Part shown: piece after piece, positions 26,549 to 35,342 of the stretch
How positions within the stretch are numbered: the stretch's first letter is position 1
How the letters are laid out: every line of letters begins with the position of its first letter
Source: Candidatus Pelagisphaera phototrophica
Lineage (GTDB): Bacteria > Verrucomicrobiota > Verrucomicrobiia > Opitutales > Opitutaceae
Assembly (NCBI RefSeq): GCF_014529625.1
Contig: NZ_CP076039.1
Coordinates: forward strand, 3,596,001-3,660,000
Direction: 5' to 3'
DNA length: 64,000 nt
Notes under the pieces: generated by a model
What the model saw: the letters and a program-made list of their open reading frames with translations, nothing else
What the model was told of the DNA's origin: nothing
Databases searched by the model: none
Position numbers and translations under genes: made by a program

Positions 26549-27949
26549 TCAAACGGTCTTTCCTGGCAGAGGTAAAGAACGGTACAAATCACTAGACTTG
26601 AAACTTTCGTAAAAAAAGTCGAATGATAGCTTACCGCGAGTGGAACACTGCTTTAGGTAACCGTTTGTTTTCTTAATTAGTTCCATGTCGAGTGCTTTTT
26701 CCGCCGCCTCTTCATGGGATTCGTAGTAAAATGGATAGTCTTCTCCCAAATACTGGATCACGCTTGGGAGTTTGTTCACGAGTAGCGGAGTTGCACGGGC
26801 AATGCATTCGACTACCGTGTTGTTTGCGCCGGAATCATATAGATCCACAAATCCTATATTCTGGCTCAAAAGGCTATCGTATTCATCGTTGGGAAGGTGT
26901 TGGATCTCGTGCGTATTCGCGGAATACGCTTTGGACAGCGGGATGCTAATATTTTCCGCTTCCTTAGCCATAAGTTCCGTCAAGTAGCGATCCGCGTCGT
27001 CGAAGAACCGCGGAACAAGCCTAATTTTTTGATAACCAGCAGCGTTTCCCTCGGCCAATGGAAGAGCATAAATCGCATTGAGCCTACGAAGCCACCAGCC
27101 GACTTGTACAATCTTCTTCTCACGGCTCTGTTTAAAACGTTCAAAACTAAATTGAGCCTTTGGAATTTCAGCAGGGTGGATTAAGCTTAAGACAGGGCAA
27201 TCAACCTGGGAACGCAACCATTCCGCCTGGTAATCTGAAAGGCAAATCATGCCTTTACAGTGCTCCATGCTTCGTTTCCAGATCTCTTTCGCAAAGATCG
27301 CCTGCGGACTCTCTTGAGGATGGAACCAAGAAGGCATGCGATGAGGATTATGGATAACTCCAATCCAAGGACGTTTGTATGGAGTAATACCCTTCTCTTC
27401 AGACGTTGCTAAGGCCTCGAAACCTCCTTCGTGCATAAGCCTCTTCAGTACATTTGGCTCACGCACTCCTTCCTTCCAGTGTTTCCAGGCGAAGTTGTCC
27501 TCTATGAACGAATCGAGGTACACACCATCTTGATGATGAAGGCTCTTTAACGAATCGATTGCCAGATTCCAACCGCCTCGATGGCACGAAAACACTTTCT
27601 GCCGGTTGATACAAATTTTTCCGTCAATACAGTTTGAATACGACTTAATTTCTTGAACCGAAACATCCGCCTTCTTGCTAACCCGCGTCTTTAGATAATG
27701 ACCGCGAAAGACAAGTTTCGGATGCTTTGGATCGACCTCCAAAGCAGTATCATAATGATGAAGGGCTTCCGTTATTTCGCCTTCGTCCAGCAGCATGTCA
27801 GCGAGAGCGATTCGAGCATCGACAAAATCACTATCCAGCTCCACGGCAGCCTGAAAAGTAATTCGCGCCATTTTACGATCGCCCTTCAATTTCCAAACCT
27901 TGCCCAGGTGGAATTTTATTTCTGCAGCTGATTTCATGCGTTCATGCAT
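26549..27949 (-). CDS. TPR protein with glycosyltransferase-like C-terminal domain
   Basis: 466 residues. An N-terminal TPR module (about 5-90: IKFHLGKVWKLKGDRKMARI, ALADMLLDEGEITEALHHYD) is clearly related to those of its neighbours. The C-terminal 350 residues resemble a GT-B glycosyltransferase without strong family motifs: IGVIHNPHRMPSWFHPQESP, MICLSDYQAEWLRSQVDCPV, KIVQVGWWLRRLNAIYALPL and NTVVECIARATPLLVNKLPS, the last a typical nucleotide-sugar end. I cannot assign a GT family. The ATG overlaps the preceding stop by 8 bases (translational coupling); an ATG four codons later is an alternative. Confidence 0.7.
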   Translation of the reverse strand: MHERMKSAAEIKFHLGKVWKLKGDRKMARITFQAAVELDSDFVDARIALADMLLDEGEITEALHHYDTALEVDPKHPKLVFRGHYLKTRVSKKADVSVQEIKSYSNCIDGKICINRQKVFSCHRGGWNLAIDSLKSLHHQDGVYLDSFIEDNFAWKHWKEGVREPNVLKRLMHEGGFEALATSEEKGITPYKRPWIGVIHNPHRMPSWFHPQESPQAIFAKEIWKRSMEHCKGMICLSDYQAEWLRSQVDCPVLSLIHPAEIPKAQFSFERFKQSREKKIVQVGWWLRRLNAIYALPLAEGNAAGYQKIRLVPRFFDDADRYLTELMAKEAENISIPLSKAYSANTHEIQHLPNDEYDSLLSQNIGFVDLYDSGANNTVVECIARATPLLVNKLPSVIQYLGEDYPFYYESHEEAAEKALDMELIKKTNGYLKQCSTRGKLSFDFFYESFKSSDLYRSLPLPGKTV

Positions 27950-30900
27950 CCCATCGGACAGAAGCGAGCATACGGAGAAGTTTGGATTGGATGGCCTTCG
28001 AGCGACTTGTCTTCAATCCACTCGAAATATTTCTGAAAGCCGCTTCGTATTCCCTAAGTTCGATCTGTTGCTTGGCGAGACTCACTGCATAGTCGGCATA
28101 GTGCTCTCGTGCACTTTCCTCAATTCGAGTCTTGGAAGTTTCTGGCCAGTAGGACTTCGAAAGCTCAATTGATAGTAGACTGTCCTTAATTTGCTGCCCA
28201 TTAAGCATCAAACCATCTGTTAGCGAATCTCCCTCACGACCACAGAACAACAGCTGTTCGGGCTCATACCAAACCGGGTAATTCACAGCAACACGCTTCC
28301 ACATATCCCAATCAAACGCAGAACCAACACTCGGCGAAAATCCACCGAGCTCTTCGAAAACACTACGCTTGACGACCATGGAAGAGAAGGCGAGACGACA
28401 GTAGACGCCAATTCGATCCGTCCAGTTTTCAATTACGCCCGGATGCTCCCGCTCCAGAAACGAAGTCCACTTCCTTTCGCCTTGTTTGCCCATCAAGGCA
28501 TATCGACTAAATGCTGCCCCCAATTCAGGTACAGTTTTGATGCCTCTACAGATGGATTGATAGAAACCAGGGGCAAGCCAATCGTCATCGTGGACGATGT
28601 GGACCCAATCTCCGATAGCCCGCTCGATGCAAAGGTTGAAAATGTGTGGATGGCCCCTTTTCTCCTGAATCGGAAAAAATGCAACCCGACCTTTTCCGAT
28701 CTCGTTCACTATATCTCGAATCTCGTCGGTTTTCTCAGGCGAAACAAAATCCGCCACAACCTCAATCTGCATCTCTTCCGGAACTGCAGCCTGACACAAA
28801 ATGCTCTCGAGGCACCGTGGAAGATGAGTCACTCGGTCGTGAACGGTTACAATGACAGATAACAAGGGCCTGACCGTTTTTGTCTCAAATTTCGAGATTT
28901 TTGGAAGCTCCAAGCCTCCTCTTTGACCCTGTTCCTCGACCTCAGTCGCCCGTTTCATGACCCCATTTTCGATCAACTGCTCGCTATGAGTGAGCTCGAC
29001 AGAGTGTAGAACATCATAAAGCGTGAATCCCTTTGCATCACTATCCAAACGGCTAACGTATTGCTGGTACTGAAGTCCACTCTGGTAATGCTCTTTTCTT
29101 TTTACTTCTTCCGTAACTTTGCCTGCAAAGTCGGAGAAATACTTGAAATGCAACAGGCAACCTCGAGACTCTGCAACTACATCTCGTGGGAGGTTTGTCC
29201 AATGCTGACCGCCCGCGAGAATCGTATCCTCATCGTATTTGATCAAAGATACCTTACTTTGACAAAAAGCATCATTCTGCCCAAACACACGTTCACGAGC
29301 ACCACCAAAGAAATAGGTCAAATTCCGAAACGGCCCTGCACGTTCGAAGCGTGAATGGTAAAACTGAGAGTCAAAATAAGGGCACGTATCTAAAAATGGA
29401 TTGCCCTGCGAATACAATGCATCGGCCACAGGACCTTTAGAGTACATCTCAAGAAGGACCGTCGGCAGTATTCGTTTCCCCAGTTTATCTAACGATGAGC
29501 AATAGTCTGCCAATTTTACCGTCTCACAATCTGGATAATAGAGCAATTCATCTACATCAACCGTAGCGCACCAACGACCGAGAGCATAGGAACGCAATAC
29601 AATTTCAAACCAGACCGATCCGAAATTGGCCTTATTAAACGACAATCCTGATTGCCAAAGAAATACGTCATCTTGCTCAGCTAAGTAATCGACAGATCCA
29701 TCGTCCGAAACATTGTCGATCGCAAAAAAATGAGTAATCCCCTGCTCGCGATAGTACTGCAGAAAATAAGGTAAGCGCTGCGATTCGTTTCGACAGACAA
29801 AAGCGCAAACCAAGGCATCTTCAGGCAAGTCCAATTCCTTGTTATCCAATCGTTTTAAATCATAGAGCCTGAAGGCCTCAATCAAACCTTGTTCGCGATC
29901 GATCAAGTTAATGTAGGCCTTATGCAATTCTGCCTCGTTGGGAAACGCTTCAAGAGTCTTAGCATAGAAATCGAGTGCATCGCTTGGCTTACCGCATTCC
30001 TCAAGCACTGAACCCATTTCGATATGGGCGATCGCGTGCTTCGGCCGTTTCTCGACAAACCGACGGTAACTCTCAAGGGCCTGCTTCCACCGCCCTCGCT
30101 TTTTCCATACACGAGCTAATTTGAACTGCTGTTCAATTTGCATGTTCTCCTTGGAAACGGCATCTTCGAAATCCATTTTTTTCTCCCGATCTCTAAAACG
30201 GAATTTCACTAGATTTCCGTTCCACTTGCGCTTACTGCGATCCGGGAATCCAACAAAAAAATCTTTTAAGCCTACCTTGGGCCGAATACTCGAATTCGAA
30301 CCCGCTCGATCACGATGTTGCCTTAGGAGCGAAGGTAGGCTCTGTGCACTCGCGCTACCGCCAGCGCTTAGGCTGTCTTCACTAATAGAATAGTAAAGAC
30401 TCACATCCTCTAGAAGCAGTTTATTGGAATTTTGTTCCCACGCACGGAGAAACCAATCAGTATCCTCGTTCTGAGTACGTTTTTCATCAAATTTGCCAAT
30501 CTTCGCAAACGAGCTCTTGCGAATACTCAGACTGCCTAGGTTCACAAAATGGTAAGCGGGCGCAAGAACCCGAAGTTCCAATTCCTCACCGACTACATGA
30601 GACTCATTCGCCTCAACGTCTACGATTTTCCCTTGAACAATATCGATGGAATCATCGCTCTCCAACGCCCCGATCTCTCGTTCTAGCTTATCCAATTCCC
30701 AAAAATCGTCGACATCCAAAAAGCAGACAGTGTCGCCAACAGCGAGACGTACTCCGTGATTTCTGGCTGAGGATGGTCCGGCATTTTCTTGGCGCACATA
30801 ACGTATGCTTGGATACTTTTTTGCAACTTCGGCAGTATTATCCGTAGAACCATCATCCACAAGGATCACTTCATCCGGAGTTCTACTCTGTGAATACACG

Positions 30901-30980
30901 CAATCAAGGGCTCGCTCAAGATAGGTGGCCCCATTATACGCAACTAAGATTGCACTGACGCTTAGCTTTCGCTTATTCAT
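27942..30980 (-). CDS. Three-module glycosyltransferase: GT2, TPR, GT92-like, GT2
   Basis: 1012 residues with four parts. (1) GT2 domain about 6-230: SAILVAYNGATYLERALDCV, VDDGSTDNTAEV, and the DxD as CFLDVDDFWEL. (2) TPR module about 275-365: EQQFKLARVWKKRGRWKQAL. (3) a GT92/DUF23-like domain about 385-640: LVCAFVCRNESQRLPYFLQY, FFAIDNVSDDGSVDYL and metal-binding TVDVDELLYYPDCE. (4) a second GT2 domain about 690-1000: LLSVIVTVHDRVTHLPRCLE and HIVHDDDWLAPGFYQ. All three catalytic domains keep their acidic motifs. It starts 4 bases inside the end of the kinase gene (ATGA overlap) and overlaps the next gene by 8. Such a single-chain assembly line should add at least two or three sugars in sequence; acceptor unknown. 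Confidence 0.85.
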   Translation of the reverse strand: MNKRKLSVSAILVAYNGATYLERALDCVYSQSRTPDEVILVDDGSTDNTAEVAKKYPSIRYVRQENAGPSSARNHGVRLAVGDTVCFLDVDDFWELDKLEREIGALESDDSIDIVQGKIVDVEANESHVVGEELELRVLAPAYHFVNLGSLSIRKSSFAKIGKFDEKRTQNEDTDWFLRAWEQNSNKLLLEDVSLYYSISEDSLSAGGSASAQSLPSLLRQHRDRAGSNSSIRPKVGLKDFFVGFPDRSKRKWNGNLVKFRFRDREKKMDFEDAVSKENMQIEQQFKLARVWKKRGRWKQALESYRRFVEKRPKHAIAHIEMGSVLEECGKPSDALDFYAKTLEAFPNEAELHKAYINLIDREQGLIEAFRLYDLKRLDNKELDLPEDALVCAFVCRNESQRLPYFLQYYREQGITHFFAIDNVSDDGSVDYLAEQDDVFLWQSGLSFNKANFGSVWFEIVLRSYALGRWCATVDVDELLYYPDCETVKLADYCSSLDKLGKRILPTVLLEMYSKGPVADALYSQGNPFLDTCPYFDSQFYHSRFERAGPFRNLTYFFGGARERVFGQNDAFCQSKVSLIKYDEDTILAGGQHWTNLPRDVVAESRGCLLHFKYFSDFAGKVTEEVKRKEHYQSGLQYQQYVSRLDSDAKGFTLYDVLHSVELTHSEQLIENGVMKRATEVEEQGQRGGLELPKISKFETKTVRPLLSVIVTVHDRVTHLPRCLESILCQAAVPEEMQIEVVADFVSPEKTDEIRDIVNEIGKGRVAFFPIQEKRGHPHIFNLCIERAIGDWVHIVHDDDWLAPGFYQSICRGIKTVPELGAAFSRYALMGKQGERKWTSFLEREHPGVIENWTDRIGVYCRLAFSSMVVKRSVFEELGGFSPSVGSAFDWDMWKRVAVNYPVWYEPEQLLFCGREGDSLTDGLMLNGQQIKDSLLSIELSKSYWPETSKTRIEESAREHYADYAVSLAKQQIELREYEAAFRNISSGLKTSRSKAIQSKLLRMLASVRWDA

Positions 30981-32065
30981 TCAATGTCATTTAGAAAATC
31001 GGCAATCGCATCGGGAATACCTTCAATCGTCGTACCTAGATCAAGATGATGGCAGGCAACGGACTTAACTACCCCAGACATCTTCTTAAAGGAAGCGGGA
31101 CCATCTCCAGGCAATTGGAACATAGTGCTCGGGGCAAGCGCACGCAAAGCGGCAATCGATGAAATATCGGAAACAGTCGTATCCGGAAGTCCCGTTATTT
31201 GAGGAACAAAGATCGTTTTCAAAGGGAAGGACTCGATCAGGCATTCGGGCAGGTGTTCATTGAGAAAAAGGAGCGCCTTCTCCTCTCCCAGTCTATCCAG
31301 GTTTGAAATCAAATCCCTGAACCGGGGAAAGCGAGCTATGTCGTCTGGGCCTTTCAGCTTCGAGGTGCTATATAGACTCCAAATACGCGGTTCATAGGGG
31401 TTCGAAGTATCTAGGGCACAGTAGTCGTCTCCCAAAAACTTCAGACGTGAATTTATACAGGACAAAGCGGTCGAAGATTTTCCACTGCCTCCCTTGCCGC
31501 AGATAATCACTCCACCTTCCTCCTTGCCCACAGATGCAGCGTGCACGAGTTGAAAGCCATTTTGTTCGAGCCACCAATTCAAGATCGGCGTAAGCGGGTA
31601 TCCTTCTTCGTAATACGGAACGTCATCGACGCTTTTGATCCAATAAACCGCAGAATTCGTCTGCGTATTGTAAAGACTGAGAATATCAGGCCCCAGATGG
31701 AAGATCGTGCGCATCAAATCACTGTGGAAGCCATTTATCTCCTTGCGAATGCCCAATCGTTCGAACCAGCGGAGCTGTAGCAGGTCGACTAGACTCGAAA
31801 GCATCAAAGGCAAAGGAGTCTTTGTAGAGACGCTGTCAAAGATCTGAATCGTTAACTCAGGTTCTCCTGCCTTTTCAACTTCGAGGTGACCGATAGCGGC
31901 AGTCAGCTTACGAACCAAAGCAGGTCCCGCAAATTTCATCTCCACCGATTTACCGGCAATACGAAAACGCTTCACCGTAGCACCGCCCATCGAGTCAATC
32001 GCTCTGTTAAACCCTTCCTCCGCCATATTGAAGTAAGCGAGTCTATCTTGATCTAAATGGTTCAT
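30977..32065 (-). CDS. HprK-related kinase (HPr-rel-A type)
   Basis: 362 residues. The C-terminal half is HPr kinase/phosphorylase-like: Walker A GGVIICGKGGSGKSSTALSC (P-loop residues 190-198) followed by LKFLGDDYCALD, where the Asp pair corresponds to the HprK catalytic site. The N-terminal 150 residues (RFRIAGKSVEMKFAGPALV, LTIQIFDS) match the leading domain of the HprK-related kinases that occur beside PqqD-like proteins and nucleotidyltransferases in peptide-modification clusters, not those that act on the PTS protein HPr. Here both partners are in the same operon. Likely action: ATP-dependent phosphorylation of a peptide or its carrier. Substrate not shown. 1 base after the preceding GT2 gene. 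Confidence 0.82.
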   Translation of the reverse strand: MNHLDQDRLAYFNMAEEGFNRAIDSMGGATVKRFRIAGKSVEMKFAGPALVRKLTAAIGHLEVEKAGEPELTIQIFDSVSTKTPLPLMLSSLVDLLQLRWFERLGIRKEINGFHSDLMRTIFHLGPDILSLYNTQTNSAVYWIKSVDDVPYYEEGYPLTPILNWWLEQNGFQLVHAASVGKEEGGVIICGKGGSGKSSTALSCINSRLKFLGDDYCALDTSNPYEPRIWSLYSTSKLKGPDDIARFPRFRDLISNLDRLGEEKALLFLNEHLPECLIESFPLKTIFVPQITGLPDTTVSDISSIAALRALAPSTMFQLPGDGPASFKKMSGVVKSVACHHLDLGTTIEGIPDAIADFLNDIE

Positions 32066-32066
32066 T

Positions 32067-32777
32067 TTATTTCTTGGCTCTTTGCCGTTCTAGATTCTCT
32101 CTAATCAAGCTGATGTATTCCTTTCGGTCTTCAGCCATGGTAATTCCTTTATTTCCTTCGTGTATCCGTCTATAGGTTACGATTTTGGAAATATTTTCGC
32201 TCAAAATTCCTGATTGTTTATAACGGGCATACCAATCTGCCCATTCGCCAATTTTCCAACGCGCATTAAAAGGCCCGACCTTCTCAAGCGCCTTTCTTCG
32301 AATCAAAAGAGCAGATGGCAAATATCCTGAAACAGGTTCTTCCTGACACCGGTAACGCCTCCTGAATTCTTCTGGTAATTCCGGACTAATAAATTGCTGC
32401 ACCAGTCCCCACGCAATTTGAGTGTCAGAATCCTTCGACAGGATACTGGTTTGTTTCTCGAGCTTATCCTCAACCCAATAGTCGTCCTGATCGAGGAAAG
32501 CGAGTAAGTCGCCTTCCGACGCATCAACCCCTGCGTTTCTTGCAGCCGCAGTACCAGCGTTAGTTTGGTCAATTCGCACGATATGCTTTCCATACGTATC
32601 TAGTATATCGCTACTCCCGTCTGTGGATCCGTCGTTTACAACGATAACCTCAAACGGAGCAAAACTTTGATTGAGCACACTGTCGAGAGCTTGCCGCAAA
32701 TATCTCTCGCCGTTGTATAAGGGAATGATTACGCTAACACGCAATTCTCTTAGCTGTAAACCTACAGCGCTTATCAC
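32067..32777 (-). CDS. Glycosyltransferase family 2
   Basis: 236-residue single-domain GT2 (GT-A fold): VSVIIPLYNGERYLRQALDS, VIVVNDGSTDGSSDIL, GTAAARNAGVDASEGD and the DxD stretch LLAFLDQDDYWVEDKL; C-terminal catalytic-base region with IGEWADWYARYK, and RRIHEGNKGITM. Inverting nucleotide-sugar transferase; donor and acceptor not predictable. The ATG overlaps the preceding gene's stop (ATGA). No membrane helix. Confidence 0.9.
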   Translation of the reverse strand: MISAVGLQLRELRVSVIIPLYNGERYLRQALDSVLNQSFAPFEVIVVNDGSTDGSSDILDTYGKHIVRIDQTNAGTAAARNAGVDASEGDLLAFLDQDDYWVEDKLEKQTSILSKDSDTQIAWGLVQQFISPELPEEFRRRYRCQEEPVSGYLPSALLIRRKALEKVGPFNARWKIGEWADWYARYKQSGILSENISKIVTYRRIHEGNKGITMAEDRKEYISLIRENLERQRAKK

Positions 32778-33556
32778 CTTGCCTCACTCCATTCGGGAAT
32801 ATCCGACATCGAGAGAAGTAACTGGACAGCCCCGCCTCCACTGGTTTTCCTTTGTTTCAGTGAACGCCTCAAAACTTGGATCAAACCAAAATCACGCGGT
32901 CGATTCTCACGCCGCGTTAAACTCGCTGCATGACTCCTGTAGTGGAGACCTTCACAGGCAAGTCGCACCATCGGTGTTTCGAGCTCACGCGCCCTGAGGA
33001 ACCAATCCTGGTCCTCGCTGTACTGAAGGCCTTCATCAAACAATCCAACTGTTTCGAAAATCTCTTTTCTTACCAGTAAACAACCAAGTTGGATCGTGTA
33101 ATACGAATCACCCTCAACTTCAAAGGATCCAGCATTAGCTTCAGACGATACCAGTTTCTTTAGTTGGCTTATAACCATAACAGGTCCATGGTCGACTAGC
33201 AAAGGTAAGATTTGACTCTTCAGTTTGTCCTCCGGCCACACATCATCACTGTCGAGAAAGGCAAAAATTTCACCTGTTGCTTCACCAATACCGTAATTAC
33301 GGGCGGCGGACGGGCCCGCGTTTTCTTGGCGAAGAAAGCGTATGGAATCGCTCAATTCGGATAGGTTCTTCAAGGGACCGCCGTTTGAGCCGTCATCCAC
33401 AAGGATAAGTTCCAGATTGGGATACCTTTGCGCCAATACACTTTTCACAGCCTCTTCCACGAAATCATATTGATTATAGAAAGGTACGATTACACTTAAC
33501 TTAGGCAATCGTTCCTCATCGATATCAATACTACTACTTCCATGGGAGAAGATCAT
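32774..33556 (-). CDS. Glycosyltransferase family 2
   Basis: 260-residue GT2: LSVIVPFYNQYDFVEEAVKS, LELILVDDGSNGGPLKNL, GPSAARNYGIGEATGE and DxD in FAFLDSDDVWPEDKL; the acceptor side has YSEDQDWFLRARE, which matches EDTDWFLRAWE in the first domain of the three-module enzyme, so the two probably arose by duplication. Second GT2 of the operon, 25 bases after the PqqD-like gene. Confidence 0.9.
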   Translation of the reverse strand: MIFSHGSSSIDIDEERLPKLSVIVPFYNQYDFVEEAVKSVLAQRYPNLELILVDDGSNGGPLKNLSELSDSIRFLRQENAGPSAARNYGIGEATGEIFAFLDSDDVWPEDKLKSQILPLLVDHGPVMVISQLKKLVSSEANAGSFEVEGDSYYTIQLGCLLVRKEIFETVGLFDEGLQYSEDQDWFLRARELETPMVRLACEGLHYRSHAASLTRRENRPRDFGLIQVLRRSLKQRKTSGGGAVQLLLSMSDIPEWSEAR

Positions 33557-33581
33557 CTTGGATCAACGAATAATAACGCAG

Positions 33582-34016
33582 TTATTCAGCTGCTTTAGCC
33601 CCTTCGAGTTCTTCTCCTTCGTCGTGAATGGGATCGAGAAGCAACAATTCCTCCATATCCGTGTACTTCTTCAATTCGGGAGCAGAGAAAGTACAATCGA
33701 AGGAACTCGCAACCAAATCGTCTCCACTTGGTTTATTCTGATCGCTGGCCTCAACAAGGAGTTCTTCTTTGAGGAACTGCTCAAGAAGCTCGCAGATAAT
33801 AGCATCAATATCTACGTCGGATTTCGAGTAACTTCTTTCCACAATCCCCCTGATCTCCAGAAGATTTGCTCCGCGGCAAATTGCGTCCCAAACAAAAGCA
33901 CCTGAATCATCGATACTGTAATAGTTACCGTTGTCCATGTTGACGATTACAACTTCACCATCGATCGCTTCAGAAACGACTGATGGGGCGTTAATTTGAT
34001 ACCTAGAGTTTTTCAT
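33582..34016 (-). CDS. PqqD-family peptide chaperone with acidic C-terminal tail (HPr-rel-A system type)
   Basis: 144 residues. Residues about 5-88 form a PqqD/RRE-like winged-helix domain: APSVVSEAIDGEVVIVNMDN, GNYYSIDDSGAFVWDAICRG, IICELLEQFLKEELLV. Such domains bind leader peptides of ribosomally made, modified peptides. After a linker comes a tail with SAPELKKYTDMEELLLLDPI then HDEGEELEG, unlike anything in PqqD itself. I recall similar YTDM-ELLLLDPIH tails in PqqD proteins of HprK-related kinase clusters, but could not check. ATG at 34016 is used; the longer frame starts with TTG. It lies between the nucleotidyltransferase and GT2 genes. No separate precursor gene was found, so the tail itself is a candidate substrate. 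Confidence 0.8.
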   Translation of the reverse strand: MKNSRYQINAPSVVSEAIDGEVVIVNMDNGNYYSIDDSGAFVWDAICRGANLLEIRGIVERSYSKSDVDIDAIICELLEQFLKEELLVEASDQNKPSGDDLVASSFDCTFSAPELKKYTDMEELLLLDPIHDEGEELEGAKAAE

Positions 34017-34065
34017 AATTAGTTTATCATTAAACAAAGGCTATATCGACCCCCATGGTAAATCA

Positions 34066-35328
34066 TTAATCACCAGACTCTTCATTTGGTGCATGGTGCT
34101 GTTTCATTTTCACTAACCGAAATAATCGAATCCAAAAACTCACAAATTTCTTCGAAAACGAGCTATTAACGCCTACCAATGTGTAGTTTGGCTGTGGAAA
34201 GAAACTGCAAATCACATTTCTAAACAGTCCGAGCTCAGGTCTGTAAACGATTTCCATGGAGATCCTTCGAAGCACTTTTTCGTAGGTATTTTTTGCCCTT
34301 ATTTTAAGCAAAAAATGAGCCTTCGCTTTTTCTAAGATCTTTAAACTCATCCCACTATAGTGCAACGATAGCGCACTTTCAGGATCTTTCACGAAACCTC
34401 GAAAATCAGCGCCAAACTCTTTAGAACTTATCGAAATCGGCAAAGCGAGAAGTGGACCCAACCGAGGTTCCAGTAACATTTTTCCCCATAATTCAGGATC
34501 AAACGCCCCATTGAACCCCCTCGTAACCAAGGCTATATCCAAAAGACTTCGAATATTATCCTGTAGAAAATGTCCTATCGAAACATGGAGACATAGAAAC
34601 ATAAGCAATTGATTTGGGTTCAAAACCTTAACAGAAATCCCGTCAATTTTGCTAATTGAAGATCGTTCCCAAAATAGGTCTTCATCAATATTGAAGCACT
34701 TATGAGGTGTAAAAAAACTATGATGGAGCTCAACACTAATACCACTGACAGGGTTCACGAAGTCAGGGAACTCATTTGTATGATTTAAATACCAATCATA
34801 ATCTCGGTCACCTGTGAACAAATATCCCATTTCCGTTAGCAAATTCGCCGCTTCGATCGACCTAATTTTATCTACCACAAGATCAATATCTTGCATTTGC
34901 CGAGTTGCCATATTGGGCCAGATTGAGAACGCTAGTGTCGCGCCTTTGAACACGATGACATCAATATTAAACTTCTCAAATGCCAGAAGAACTTCTTTGA
35001 GAGATTGCTTGATTCGCAAATTCCGTTGTGTCGTCTCCAAGAAAAACTTCTTCAAGATTACCAACTGTTTCTGCGGGATCCTCCCGCTGCTAAAAACCGG
35101 GGCCAGCGTATAGCTCAACAAAGATGCAACACGGTTTTCGAACGCGACTCGAAGTACTTTAGCCCAATCAAGCTGATCAAACTCAGCCAAAAGATCTTGC
35201 TCACAAAACCGATTACCTTGGACGCCCTTTTTAATCGTCGCCAAAACAAATGTGTCTTCAGCACTCAACGACAGTAAAGAATCTGGTCTAGATACACGAT
35301 TAGCAAGGGTCTTCAAAACTTGAGTCAT
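34066..35328 (-). CDS. Nucleotidyltransferase family protein (NTP_transf_5 type)
   Basis: 420 residues. The core motif NIDVIVFKGATLAFSIWPNM followed by ATRQMQDIDLVV (residues 122-152) is that of the nucleotidyltransferase family found in lasso-peptide and related clusters: KGA...LY-like strand then R-x-x-x-DiDll metal site. C-terminal SVELHHSFFTPHKCF and LLMFLCLHVSIGHFLQDNIR continue the family pattern (H-x-H...). First gene of the operon; the promoter should be just upstream, before 35340. Together with the PqqD-like and HprK-like genes it completes the trio known from phosphorylated or nucleotidylated peptide clusters. Its likely role is transfer of a nucleotide or phosphosugar to the peptide or carrier. 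Confidence 0.82.
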   Translation of the reverse strand: MTQVLKTLANRVSRPDSLLSLSAEDTFVLATIKKGVQGNRFCEQDLLAEFDQLDWAKVLRVAFENRVASLLSYTLAPVFSSGRIPQKQLVILKKFFLETTQRNLRIKQSLKEVLLAFEKFNIDVIVFKGATLAFSIWPNMATRQMQDIDLVVDKIRSIEAANLLTEMGYLFTGDRDYDWYLNHTNEFPDFVNPVSGISVELHHSFFTPHKCFNIDEDLFWERSSISKIDGISVKVLNPNQLLMFLCLHVSIGHFLQDNIRSLLDIALVTRGFNGAFDPELWGKMLLEPRLGPLLALPISISSKEFGADFRGFVKDPESALSLHYSGMSLKILEKAKAHFLLKIRAKNTYEKVLRRISMEIVYRPELGLFRNVICSFFPQPNYTLVGVNSSFSKKFVSFWIRLFRLVKMKQHHAPNEESGD

Positions 35329-35342
35329 AAATTTTTTGGATT

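Noticed and set aside
23273-35328. Lasso-peptide cluster
   Set aside because: No asparagine-synthetase-like cyclase, no transglutaminase-like leader peptidase and no precursor with a Gly start and ring Asp/Glu were found.
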